Below, one piece after another: positions 53,732-61,489 of a stretch of 64,000 nt of DNA. This DNA comes from Micromonospora yangpuensis (GTDB lineage: Bacteria; Actinomycetota; Actinomycetes; Mycobacteriales; Micromonosporaceae). A program made the position numbers and the translations under genes. Within the stretch, counting starts at the first letter, position 1. Every line of letters begins with the position of its first letter. A model generated the notes under the pieces. That model saw only the letters and a program-made list of their open reading frames with translations, ran no database searches and was not told the DNA's origin. The stretch covers positions 6,138,001-6,202,000 of the forward strand of contig NZ_FMIA01000002.1 in NCBI RefSeq assembly GCF_900091615.1, read 5' to 3'.

Positions 53732-54842
53732 TCCGTTCGACGCGTTGGCGATAGCGTACCGAGCCGGTCAGGTTCGTCAGCGAGCGTGCTTCTCTCAGGT
53801 GTTCCTGAGCGGCGTCCGGCTCGCCCCAGGTGAGATGTGCTTGGGCGAGGTCGCATCGGAGGCCGGCGGCAGCTCTGACGAATGTCCGGTCCATGGACAT
53901 CAGCGCCGTGGACAGTTCCTTCACGGCTCGTTGGTCGCCCAGCAGTGCCAGGGAGTGGCCTCGCCAGCGGGCGAGGTGGGTTTCGTCCAGGAAGATTCCT
54001 GGCAGCTCCGGATCGCGTACGCCAGTTGTCAGCGACAGCTTCTTGTCGGCTCGGTCCAGTGAGCGGCGGCATTCGTCCGATCGGCCGCTGAGCGCCCACA
54101 GTTCGGCCTCGGCAGCGGCGAGCCAGGCGGCCAGCCGGGGCGGTGCGGTGTCAGCCACGCGTCGTTGTGCTTCTGTGGCGAGACGGGCACCGAGTTCTGG
54201 TCGGCCGGCGTCGGCCAGGACGTAGGCCTGCTCGCCCATGGCGTGAGCGAGGTAGAGCGAGTCTTCTGCCTCCCTGGCTGCGCTTTTCGCCAGTTCGTAG
54301 TGTCGCCAGGCCCGGTCGGCCGCGCCGACATCGAGGGCCTGCCAGGCGGCGAGGGAGGCAGCCTCGGCGAGGGCGCGAGCAAGCGGACGCCTTGACTCAG
54401 GCAACACGGTGAAGGAGAGGCATTCTTGAAGTTTGCCCAGATGACTGTGCATCTGGTCGACCAGGCGTGCCGCGCCGCACTGGCGGTCCAGGGTGCGCAG
54501 GAGTTCGGTCTGGCCGGTCAGGGCCTCGACCATCGAGCGACCGACAGCAGATGAGGCATCGAGTTGCTGGATCAGTCTCGCGTAGCCGTCGTCTGGCGGG
54601 TCGGCTGCCTCGTCTGCTCGGAAAAGCTCGTCGTCGGTGAGGCCCACCAGATTTCGGAGGATGGCGGCGTAGTCGGCGGAGATCTTCCGCCGCTCGTTCT
54701 CCCACTCGGACACGTAGACCCGAAGGCTCGCCATCGAGGCGACGCTTAGCGACCTTCGGCGAGCAAACTGCTGGATCTCGTGCACCAGCCTTGTCTGCGA
54801 CCAGCCACGTGTGAGTCTCGCCTGCCGTAGATGATTGCTCAT
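53694..54842 (-). CDS. XRE-type regulator with TPR-like sensory region
   Basis: 382 residues. The N-terminal helix-turn-helix (LRQARLTRGWSQTRLVHEI, SVSEWENERRKIS-like YVSEWENERRKIS) is followed by a helical repeat region rich in Ala/Leu pairs (AADRAWRHYELAKSAAREAE). Such proteins in Micromonospora and Streptomyces often flank NUDIX or secondary-metabolite genes. ATG start, 204 bases from the divergent DivIVA-domain gene. It overlaps the NUDIX gene tail to tail. Confidence 0.85.
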   Translation of the reverse strand: MSNHLRQARLTRGWSQTRLVHEIQQFARRRSLSVASMASLRVYVSEWENERRKISADYAAILRNLVGLTDDELFRADEAADPPDDGYARLIQQLDASSAVGRSMVEALTGQTELLRTLDRQCGAARLVDQMHSHLGKLQECLSFTVLPESRRPLARALAEAASLAAWQALDVGAADRAWRHYELAKSAAREAEDSLYLAHAMGEQAYVLADAGRPELGARLATEAQRRVADTAPPRLAAWLAAAEAELWALSGRSDECRRSLDRADKKLSLTTGVRDPELPGIFLDETHLARWRGHSLALLGDQRAVKELSTALMSMDRTFVRAAAGLRCDLAQAHLTWGEPDAAQEHLREARSLTNLTGSVRYRQRVERIRKTMAAATTRP

Positions 54843-55052
54843 TCATATCCCCGTCTGCCGATTGGCGCCCATGGCCAGCTTGCATCACCTGACTCTCAAT
54901 ACCAAGGGGTCACAAGGTAACTGTGGACAGTTAACCCCTGTTGGCTACCCCTTCCCGCTCGCATCGGGTCTTCTGAGATCAGGGACGAGGACCAGCGGCG
55001 ACGAAGCCGCAGCGACTTTTTCCTCCCTCAACTCTGAGAGAAGGGCGTGGTA

Positions 55053-55397
55053 ATGCGAAATCTCTTTCGCCGCACAGTTGGCAGCGGTCGACATGCAATT
55101 GCGCGTATTCGGGAATCCCATCGGAGATTCGAGGGTGAGCCGTCGCGGGGGACGGCGTACCGGAGTGTGGTTGCCGGGCCGTTGCGGCCCTGGCAGGTCC
55201 GCGAGCGGTTGTTCACCGCGCGAGGTAGGTACGGGGTTGACGCCGCCGAGGTGCGGGCCTTCCTCGACCGGGTCGCCGACGATTTGGCCGGTCTCTACGC
55301 CGAGGTAGCCGTCACTCACGCCGAGGCCGACCGGATTCGTGACGCTCTGCGTCAATGGCAGACCGAGATGGCCCGCGACCTGGCGGGCGTCCGGTGA
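55053..55397 (+). CDS. DivIVA-domain protein
   Basis: 114 residues. A basic head is followed by a DivIVA-like segment (GYDAxEVRAFLDRV pattern: YGVDAAEVRAFLDRVADDLA) and a coiled coil (HAEADRIRDALRQWQ). It may bind membrane curvature or act in a cell-pole complex, but it is much shorter than true DivIVA/Wag31. ATG 55053 has AGAAGGG upstream; GTG 55047 is an alternative. Its stop overlaps the next gene (GTGA). Confidence 0.75.
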   Translation: MRNLFRRTVGSGRHAIARIRESHRRFEGEPSRGTAYRSVVAGPLRPWQVRERLFTARGRYGVDAAEVRAFLDRVADDLAGLYAEVAVTHAEADRIRDALRQWQTEMARDLAGVR

Positions 55398-55687
55398 CCG
55401 AGCGTTTTGTGGCGCACCTGCCGTTCACCGCCGCCGACCTGACCGCCGCGCGACAGTTCGCCGGCAGCCTCGCTCGATCCGTGAACTTCTGGTCCGAGGT
55501 GGATGCGGGTGAGACCACCGTCTCCGGCGAGGACGAACAGGGCGTACACCATCGGGTCTTCTGCGACCTGCCGCTGGGCAGCGGCCTGCGCTGCGCACGA
55601 CGCGTTGACCACGACGGACACTGCTCTGTCCGGTCCTCGCGGAGGTCTACCCGACTTCAGCCCAGGCACGGTCGGTGCGATACATGA
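55394..55687 (+). CDS. Uncharacterised protein with DAGETTVS/RVFCDL...C motif, copy 2
   Basis: 97 residues; paralogue of the protein at 36223-36645. Shared blocks: EVDAGETTVS, HRVFCDLPLG, RC, DHDGHC. The C-terminal ~20 residues may be foreign, since an integrase remnant begins at the stop codon. Translation is coupled to the DivIVA-domain gene by GTGA. No known function. Confidence 0.7.
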   Translation: MTERFVAHLPFTAADLTAARQFAGSLARSVNFWSEVDAGETTVSGEDEQGVHHRVFCDLPLGSGLRCARRVDHDGHCSVRSSRRSTRLQPRHGRCDT

Positions 55688-55730
55688 TCCCCAGGCGCTT
55701 GAGGGCGTCGCGGGTGGCGTCCGAGGACGG
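55675..55730 (-). pseudogene. Second integrase C-terminal remnant
   Basis: Minus strand reads PLPSSDATRDALKRLG, nearly the same tail as the integrase remnant at 44.7 kb, and 24 bases of DNA are almost identical between the two sites. No other integrase sequence remains here. It may mark the other edge, or a second copy, of the decayed element. Confidence 0.5.
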
Positions 55731-55776
55731 CAACGGACGACGCGCTCAGAACTTACAAGCGAGGGCTCACCGGCTG

Positions 55777-56178
55777 CTAGCGGCCCACGCGTACGCGGTC
55801 GGCTGCGTACAGCTCGCGGGAGCCGTCGGCGCGGAAGACTACGAGGACCGGGACGCCTTCGCCGATCTCCAGTTCACGGCGCTCGGCAGGCGTCGGCATC
55901 CGGGCGGAGGCGGTGTCGCCCTTGAGTAGTTTCACCGTCTCGGTCGGCTCGATGGTCCGGACGAAGGTGCCGCGCGGCGGTTCTACGATCACGAGCCCTT
56001 CCGACCGGAGTATTGCTATCGCCTGCCGCACACTCGTACGGCTAAGCCCGTGCTCCTGAGCCAGCCGTAGTTCACTCGGCAGTGACGCACCAGGCGCGAT
56101 GTCGCCAGACGTGATCCGGTCCCGCAGGAGGTCTGCGAGCTGCCGAAACACGGCCCGATCCGAGCTGGGGTCGATCAC
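55777..56178 (-). CDS. GntR-family regulator, short KorSA-like type
   Basis: 133 residues: GntR winged helix (GASLPSELRLAQEHGLSRTS, VRQAIAILRSEGLV) and a small C-terminal domain (TASARMPTPAERRELEIGEG) typical of regulators of actinomycete integrative elements. GTG 56178 has no ribosome site but lies seven bases after TAGCGT, so it is probably leaderless. Direct repeats just upstream may be its operator. Confidence 0.85.
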   Translation of the reverse strand: MIDPSSDRAVFRQLADLLRDRITSGDIAPGASLPSELRLAQEHGLSRTSVRQAIAILRSEGLVIVEPPRGTFVRTIEPTETVKLLKGDTASARMPTPAERRELEIGEGVPVLVVFRADGSRELYAADRVRVGR

Positions 56179-56185
56179 GAATGTG

Positions 56186-56191
56186 ACGCTA
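56186..56191 (-). promoter_or_regulatory. -10 hexamer of the GntR gene
   Basis: TAGCGT on the minus strand, seven bases before GTG 56178. Confidence 0.4.
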
Positions 56192-56195
56192 CGTG

Positions 56196-56236
56196 TCCTA
56201 CAGTTCTACATCTTATTGTATCTACAGTCCTACGTC
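56196..56236. promoter_or_regulatory. Candidate GntR operator, direct repeats
   Basis: TCCTACAGTTCTACATC (56196-56212) and TCTACAGTCCTACGTC (56221-56236) repeat the core CTACAG...CTAC around an AT-rich centre, upstream of the GntR gene. Confidence 0.4.
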
Positions 56237-56321
56237 GGTATGGTGAACGAGCAGGCGCGGCGGCCGGATGACAGGCCCAGGCCCGGCCTCCGCGCCGTCG
56301 ACCCGCCCGAGGGGAGATCTG

Positions 56322-56768
56322 GTGCCACGCGTTTCGTACGAGGAGTACTTGGTAGCCGCCGCCCTCAGCTTTGCCCGGCGGCATCGATCGGTCTGGTCCT
56401 GGCAGAAGTGGCGGCGGATCTGCCGCTGCGGAGCCGACCTGCCCTGCCACGCCCGACACCGCATCCCCATCAACCGTGGCCACTGGCCAGGAGAGGAGAC
56501 GCTAGGCGCGGACGGTGTGGCACATGAACCCCGGTCGCATTCCAACCGAGCGCAGCGGTGGCGGTTCCTCCCATCCCGCCGCAGCACACCCGTGGAGGTG
56601 GCGATGAGTGACGACAAGCCGGTCAAGAGTCTGGGCGAGCAGGTGCAGGCGGCTGAGCATGCGGCGGCCAGGGAGCGGATTCTGGCGCTGGCCGAGGCGG
56701 AGCGGGTTCCGGTCGAGGAGACGACACGGGTGGTCTCGGATCGTCGGTGGCGTGATGCGCAGCGCTGA
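56322..56768 (+). CDS. Hypothetical protein, possibly two overlapping products
   Basis: 148-residue frame. Start GTG 56322 has GAGGGGAG upstream. The first part (RVSYEEYLVAAALSFARRH, W-x2-W-RRICRCGADLPCH) has Cys/His that could bind zinc. Inside the frame, ATG 56604 with its own strong site GGAGGTGG would give a separate 54-residue acidic/helical protein beginning MSDDKPVKSLGEQV. It overlaps the next regulator gene by 14 bases. No family recognised. Confidence 0.55.
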   Translation: MPRVSYEEYLVAAALSFARRHRSVWSWQKWRRICRCGADLPCHARHRIPINRGHWPGEETLGADGVAHEPRSHSNRAQRWRFLPSRRSTPVEVAMSDDKPVKSLGEQVQAAEHAAARERILALAEAERVPVEETTRVVSDRRWRDAQR

Positions 56769-57960
56769 CAACTCGCTACCGATCGGCCGGCGGGTGGCGT
56801 ACTGGAGGGGTCGGCGACACCTGTCGCAGCAGGTGTTCGCCGATCGGCTCGGCAAGTCCAAGAGCTGGGTCGACAAGGTCGAGCGCGGCGTCCGCGCCCT
56901 GGACAAGGTCTCCACCCTCCAGGAGATCGCCACGGTCCTCCGTATTGACACCGCCGTGCTTCTCGGTCGCACCATCCAGCCCGTCGGCGTCATCGCACGG
57001 GCAGACGAGGTCGAGCGGATCCGGGCGGCCCTGTCCCGCTACGAGATCCCCCTCGGCAGGCCGCCGGGCAGTCGTCAGGTCCTGCCCGCCGACCGCCTGG
57101 CCCGGCAGGTGGAGCACGCCTGGACCACGTTCCAGTACGCCCGCTACCCCCACCTGGTCACCCTCCTGCCCGGCCTGTTGGCCGACGCCCAACGCACCCA
57201 CGCCGCCGACCCGGCGGGCGGATGGGTACCACTGGTGCACGCGTACCGTGTCACCGCCGCGCTCCTGGTCAAGCTCGGTGATGCGGGGCTGGCGTGGTTG
57301 GCTGTCGACCGGGCGATGATCGCCGCCACCGGCGACCGGGTCCTCGTCGCCGCCTCCGCCGTGCAACTCGGACAGGTACTGCGCGCCGCCGGACGGGCAC
57401 GAGAGGCGAAGTCGGTGATGCTCGCCGCCGCCTACCGCATCGCCCCACCCGTACCCGAATACGCCCCCGGCCCCGAGCTCTCCCTCTGCGGGACGCTCCT
57501 GATCCAAGCCGCCCTGGCCGCGGCCCGAGACGGCGACGACTCCGCGACCGCCGAACTCCTCGACGAGGCCACCGCGCTGGCCGCCCAGGTCGGCGACGGC
57601 CTGGACCACCACCGGACCGGCTTCGGGCCCACCAGCGTGGCCCTGGCCCGCGCCACGGCAGCGGTCGAGTTGGGCGACGCCGGGCAGGCCATCGTCTGGC
57701 ACCAGAGCGGCATCCGCCGCGACGGCTGGCGCTGGCTGGCCACCGAACACCGCGCCGCGCACCTGATCGACGCCGCCCGCGCCCACCTGCACACCGACGA
57801 CGCATTCTCCGCCGGGCGGCTCCTGGCCGAAGCCGACCGGACCGCACCCGCCGAGGTACGCCACCGACCCGCCGGCCGCGACCTCCTCGGTCAGATCGCC
57901 CGCGACCCCCGCGCCCCGACCACCATCACCCACCTCGCCATCTCGCTCGGAGTCGGCTGA
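56755..57960 (+). CDS. XRE regulator with TPR-like C-terminal region
   Basis: 401 residues. Helix-turn-helix RHLSQQVFADRLGKSKSWVD then KVERGVRALDKVSTLQEIA, then ~300 residues of helical repeats likely to sense a ligand or peptide. ATG 56755 overlaps the preceding gene, and its stop overlaps the next start (TGATG), so the three form a tight operon. A second XRE/TPR gene lies at 53.7 kb, but the two are not close copies. Confidence 0.85.
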   Translation: MRSADNSLPIGRRVAYWRGRRHLSQQVFADRLGKSKSWVDKVERGVRALDKVSTLQEIATVLRIDTAVLLGRTIQPVGVIARADEVERIRAALSRYEIPLGRPPGSRQVLPADRLARQVEHAWTTFQYARYPHLVTLLPGLLADAQRTHAADPAGGWVPLVHAYRVTAALLVKLGDAGLAWLAVDRAMIAATGDRVLVAASAVQLGQVLRAAGRAREAKSVMLAAAYRIAPPVPEYAPGPELSLCGTLLIQAALAAARDGDDSATAELLDEATALAAQVGDGLDHHRTGFGPTSVALARATAAVELGDAGQAIVWHQSGIRRDGWRWLATEHRAAHLIDAARAHLHTDDAFSAGRLLAEADRTAPAEVRHRPAGRDLLGQIARDPRAPTTITHLAISLGVG

Positions 57961-58184
57961 TGACCGGCCCGTTCCTGAGCCTGGCGCAGATCCACAACCG
58001 GCTGGTCCTCACCGCCCGTCAGGTCCTCCGCCAGCACCAACCAGGGCCAGACCGCCGATGCCCGAGCTGCCGCACGACCGGCTGCCCGATAGCCGACGCC
58101 GCCCGCGACGTCCTACACGCCGCCAGGGAACTACAGCTCTGGCGCACCGCACCCGACTCCGACGACCCACCGCAGCCCCTATGA
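57960..58184 (+). CDS. Small Cys-motif protein coupled to the XRE regulator
   Basis: 74 residues: helical start (SLAQIHNRLVLTARQVL) and a RRCPSCRTTGCPIADAA segment (C-x2-C-x4-C) that may bind metal, then a short tail. Start by TGATG overlap with the regulator. Function unknown. Confidence 0.65.
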   Translation: MTGPFLSLAQIHNRLVLTARQVLRQHQPGPDRRCPSCRTTGCPIADAARDVLHAARELQLWRTAPDSDDPPQPL

Positions 58185-58288
58185 CCTCGGCGGATGCCTG
58201 TCCGGACGGTTCCCAGGCACGGAACCCAGCATTCAGTAGACGCAAGAAACGAAGGGGGTTACGATTCATCCGTTGAGGGGGTGAGCGC

Positions 58289-58819
58289 GTGACCGTAGTT
58301 GCTCTCAAGGAAGAGACCTACCTGCCAGAGGACGACCGGGAGGTAGCCAAGGTTCACGACTTCATCAGGGCCCACGAGAGGGCTGGCCGAGGGGCGCTGG
58401 AGCCACGGTATTTCCTGGCCGGAGCCACCCCCGCCGACCGGGTCGAGCTTCCGGCGGAGATCTACGGAGTGCTCCGTCAGGTGGTCGAGGCGCTACAGCA
58501 GGGGCTTGCCGTCACAGTGGCTCCCCGAACTCTGACGCTGACCACCCAACAAGCTGCCGACCTGCTTGGAGTCAGCCGCCCCACGGTGGTCAAACTGCTC
58601 GACGAAGGAAAGATTCCGTTCGAGCGGGTAGGAACCCACCGCAGGGTTCAACTGCCCGACCTCCTTACCTACCGAGAGCAGCGCCGGGCCGAGCAATACG
58701 CCGCCCTGGAAGCCACATCGGTGAGTATCGACGACGAAGAAGACCTCGACGTGACGCTACAACGGCTGAAAGAGTCTCGGCGTGCAATCGCTCGTCGACG
58801 ACGTGGCCTGACAGAATAG
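58289..58819 (+). CDS. Excisionase-type helix-turn-helix antitoxin, orphan
   Basis: 176 residues. The C-terminal half holds an excisionase/MerR-like domain (TTQQAADLLGVSRPTVVKLL, then EGKIPFERVGTHRRV), found in antitoxins paired with PIN-domain toxins. The start GTG 58289 follows GAGGGGGTGAGCGC. A toxin would begin at GTG 58824 with VFTA, but the frame loses all PIN character there, so the toxin is deleted and the antitoxin is solitary. Confidence 0.75.
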   Translation: MTVVALKEETYLPEDDREVAKVHDFIRAHERAGRGALEPRYFLAGATPADRVELPAEIYGVLRQVVEALQQGLAVTVAPRTLTLTTQQAADLLGVSRPTVVKLLDEGKIPFERVGTHRRVQLPDLLTYREQRRAEQYAALEATSVSIDDEEDLDVTLQRLKESRRAIARRRRGLTE

Positions 58820-59135
58820 AGCTGTGTTCACGGCAAGTCCGAGGGTCTGTGAGCGGCGGTCTGCGGGCAGGGTCAGCCACGCTCGTCAAGCGTAGGTGAG
58901 TCCGTCGGATCGGTCGCGGGCTTGGCCATCATGAGGGCGCGGTGTAGCTCGACGTGGGTGGCGAATCGGGTCAACGAGGCTGTTCGGAGCCGGTCGGCGT
59001 CGCTCTGAGCCTGTTACGGGCGAGGCTGATCTGGATACCGCAGGCTGACCTCGATGGCGCTGCAACGGCTGCGGGAGTCTCGCCACACCATCGCCTGTCG
59101 CAGGATTTCGCTCGACTTGAGCGCGTGGTCCCTCG
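58820..59135. other. Decayed toxin-antitoxin DNA
   Basis: It contains a four-codon toxin stub at 58824. A minus-strand open stretch at about 58876-59013 (DRLRTASLTRFATHVELHRA) has no start and an unknown family. 59054-59104 reads ALQRLRESRHTIACRR and copies the antitoxin tail TLQRLKESRRAIARRR. No intact gene. Confidence 0.5.
59054..59104 (+). pseudogene. Second antitoxin C-terminal remnant
   Basis: Seventeen codons closely match the C-terminus of the antitoxin at 58289-58819 in both peptide and DNA, with no upstream gene body. Confidence 0.5.
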
Positions 59136-59183
59136 GATCTTGGAAGATAACGGCCCCCAGAGGGGCCGTTATCTTCCAAGATC
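59136..59183. other. Perfect 22-bp inverted repeat upstream of the SMR gene
   Basis: Two 22-base arms (left arm begins GATCTTGGAAGATAACGG) separated by a four-base CAGA loop, 40 bases before the SMR start. It could be a terminator insulating the island, an attenuator, or a protein-binding palindrome. It is not a mini-ykkC guanidine riboswitch, because that needs two hairpins with ACGR loops. Confidence 0.85.
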
Positions 59184-59222
59184 TTTCGAGTAGCTCGTAC
59201 CAGGAGATCGGAGACGGAGCAC

Positions 59223-59543
59223 GTGGCGTATCTGTTCCTGCTGGGGGCCATCACCTCCGAGGTGATCGGCACCAGCCTGCTCAAGGCGACCCACGGGTTC
59301 ACCCGGCTCTGGCCCACGGTAGGGCTGGTCGTCGCCTACGTCATCGCGTTCGCGCTGCTCGCCCAGGCGGTCAGGACCGTGCCGGTCGGGGTGGCGTACG
59401 CGATGTGGTCCGGGCTCGGCACGGCGGCGATCGTGGCGATCGGGGCCGCCTTTCTCGGTGAGCCGTTGAGCCTGACCAAGGTGGCCGGGGTCGCCCTGAT
59501 CATCGCCGGGGTGGTCATCCTCAACCTCAACTCCGCCCACTGA
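59223..59543 (+). CDS. SMR-family multidrug/quaternary-ammonium efflux protein
   Basis: 106 residues, four transmembrane helices, conserved membrane-embedded Glu in ITSEVIGTSLLK, and the GVAYAMWSGLGTAA signature. A proton-coupled EmrE/QacE-type exporter of cationic compounds or guanidinium. GTG 59223 with GGAGACGGAG upstream. It is convergent with the DHA2 transporter gene and follows a long hairpin. Confidence 0.93.
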   Translation: MAYLFLLGAITSEVIGTSLLKATHGFTRLWPTVGLVVAYVIAFALLAQAVRTVPVGVAYAMWSGLGTAAIVAIGAAFLGEPLSLTKVAGVALIIAGVVILNLNSAH

Positions 59544-59587
59544 CCCCGGCGAGCGACGACCACGCGCCGAACCCGGGGACCGACCAC

Positions 59588-59626
59588 GGCCGGGGCACCT
59601 GTTCCCCCGATACAGGTGCCCCGGCC
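59588..59626. terminator. Bidirectional terminator between SMR and DHA2 genes
   Basis: Perfect 14-bp GC-rich stem (GGCCGGGGCACCTG and complement) with an 11-base loop, between two convergent genes. Confidence 0.8.
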
Positions 59627-59638
59627 TGCCCAGAGGGG

Positions 59639-61216
59639 TCAGTGGATGAGGACCGGGGTCGGGGTGTCGGTGTCGTCGAGGAGTTGGGACGGCTGGCGTC
59701 GGCGGGGCAGGAAGAGCGCCGGGACGAAGGTGGCCAGGATGAGCACGAAGCCGACCATGAAGGTGGTGGCGAACGAGTCGGCCACGAACTCCAGGCCCCG
59801 TTGCAGGAGGCCGGGCTCGACCGGGAACTGCTGGGCCAGCTCCGGCTCCCGGGCCACCGCGATGGCCAGGCCGGCCTCGGTGACCGGGGCTCCGGTGGCG
59901 GGGTCCACCACGCCGGGGATGGCCGGGGAGCCGTTCAGCTCGTTGGTGAGGATCACCGACATGAGCGCGGCGCCGACCGAGCCGGCGATCTGCTGGAGGA
60001 TGTTCAGCAGGGTGGAGCCGCGGGCCACCTCGTGGTTCGTCAACGTCTTCAGCGCCGAGGTCATCACCGGCATCATCGTGCCGCCCATGCCCAGCCCCAT
60101 CACGAAGAGCGAACCGCAGAGCAGCCAGTACGACGTGTCGGTGTCGACCTGGGTGAAGGCGAAGAAGCCCGCCGCCAGCAGCACCAGCGCGAACGGGACG
60201 GTGCGGCCGACCGGGATGCGGTCGGCGAGCATGCCGGCGATCGGCATGGTGACCATCGCGCCGAGGCCCTGCGGGGCCATCAGCAGGCCGGCGTCGAGCG
60301 TGGACTCGCCGCGCACCTGGAGGAAGTAGCTCGGGAAGAGCAGCCCGGCCCCCATGAAGGCGACCGTGAAGACGGCGAGCGTGACCGAGGCGACGGTGAG
60401 GTTGCGGTCGCGCAGCAGGCGCAGGTCGAGCAGCGGGTGCCGGGGCTTGAAGGAGTAGAGCACGAAGCCGACCACCAGTGCCCCGCCGACCAGCATCGGC
60501 AGCCACACCTTGGTGTCTTCGAAGGTGCCGGTCTCGGGGAGCGAGGAGACGCCGAACAGGAACAGCGCCAGCCCCGGGGAGAGCATCAGCATGCCGAGGA
60601 AGTCGAACGACTCGGACGGCTCCGGGCTGTCCTGCGGCAGCGCGAGCTGCGCGTAGACCAGGGCGGCGAGGCCGATCGGCAGGTTGATCAGGAAGATCCA
60701 GTGCCAGCTCGCGATGTCGATCAGCCAGCCACCGAGGATCGGGCCACCGATCGGGCCGAGCAGCATCGGGATGCCGAGCACGGCCATCAGGCGTCCGATC
60801 CGCTGCGGGCCGGCCGCCCGGGTCATGATGGTCATGCCGAGCGGCATCAGCATGCCGCCGCCGAGGCCCTGCAACACCCGGTACGTGATGAGCTGGCCGA
60901 TCGAGTCCGCGGTGGCGCAGAGCCCCGAGCCGAGGGTGAACAGCAGCAGCGCGGTCATGTAGAGCCGTTTGGTGCCGAACCGGTCGGCCGCCCAGCCGGT
61001 CAGCGGGATGACCGTGGCCAGCGCCAGGGTGTACCCGGTCATCGTCCAGGCCACCTGGGCGTAGGACGCGCCGAAGTCGGCCTGGAAGGTGGGCAGCGCC
61101 ACGCTGACCACGGTCACGTCGAGAATCGACATGATCGCGCCGAGGACGACCACCCCGGCGATCTTGAGTACGGCGGCGTCGAGTCGATCCGACACCGCCA
61201 CGGGCTGACTGCTCAC
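59639..61216 (-). CDS. MFS drug transporter, DHA2 (EmrB/QacA) family
   Basis: 525 residues with 14 predicted helices. Motif LDVTVVSVALP of the 14-helix family, GWAADRFGTKR (motif A) and GPIGGPILGGWL (motif C, antiporter). Exports drugs by proton exchange. The frame is open far upstream (through the lipid-kinase gene), but GTG 61216 has AGGAG six bases before it and the family starts there. No TetR partner adjacent. Confidence 0.93.
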   Translation of the reverse strand: MSSQPVAVSDRLDAAVLKIAGVVVLGAIMSILDVTVVSVALPTFQADFGASYAQVAWTMTGYTLALATVIPLTGWAADRFGTKRLYMTALLLFTLGSGLCATADSIGQLITYRVLQGLGGGMLMPLGMTIMTRAAGPQRIGRLMAVLGIPMLLGPIGGPILGGWLIDIASWHWIFLINLPIGLAALVYAQLALPQDSPEPSESFDFLGMLMLSPGLALFLFGVSSLPETGTFEDTKVWLPMLVGGALVVGFVLYSFKPRHPLLDLRLLRDRNLTVASVTLAVFTVAFMGAGLLFPSYFLQVRGESTLDAGLLMAPQGLGAMVTMPIAGMLADRIPVGRTVPFALVLLAAGFFAFTQVDTDTSYWLLCGSLFVMGLGMGGTMMPVMTSALKTLTNHEVARGSTLLNILQQIAGSVGAALMSVILTNELNGSPAIPGVVDPATGAPVTEAGLAIAVAREPELAQQFPVEPGLLQRGLEFVADSFATTFMVGFVLILATFVPALFLPRRRQPSQLLDDTDTPTPVLIH

Positions 61217-61489
61217 CGAGTCTCCTGAACAACGCCATCCGGCCGCGTACCCGTTGGCACGCGGCGTCCCCACCGGGCCGGCAGCTACCGGCAACCCTGC
61301 GGAACGATCCCACGACGGTCCGACAACCCGCCCCGCCTTTCCGTCGACCACAACGACGAAATACCTGCTGACAGCTGCCTTGCTGACACCGGGAGTGACC
61401 ACGCTCACAGCTTCCGGACGACAATCGGTCACCGCGGCGGCCGGGTCAGCATCGACCGCACTCGCGGCGCGCCGATAGGGTCGGTGGCC

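Noticed and set aside
59136..59183. Guanidine (mini-ykkC) riboswitch before the SMR gene
   Set aside because: Only one hairpin with loop CAGA; the motif needs two hairpins with ACGR loops.
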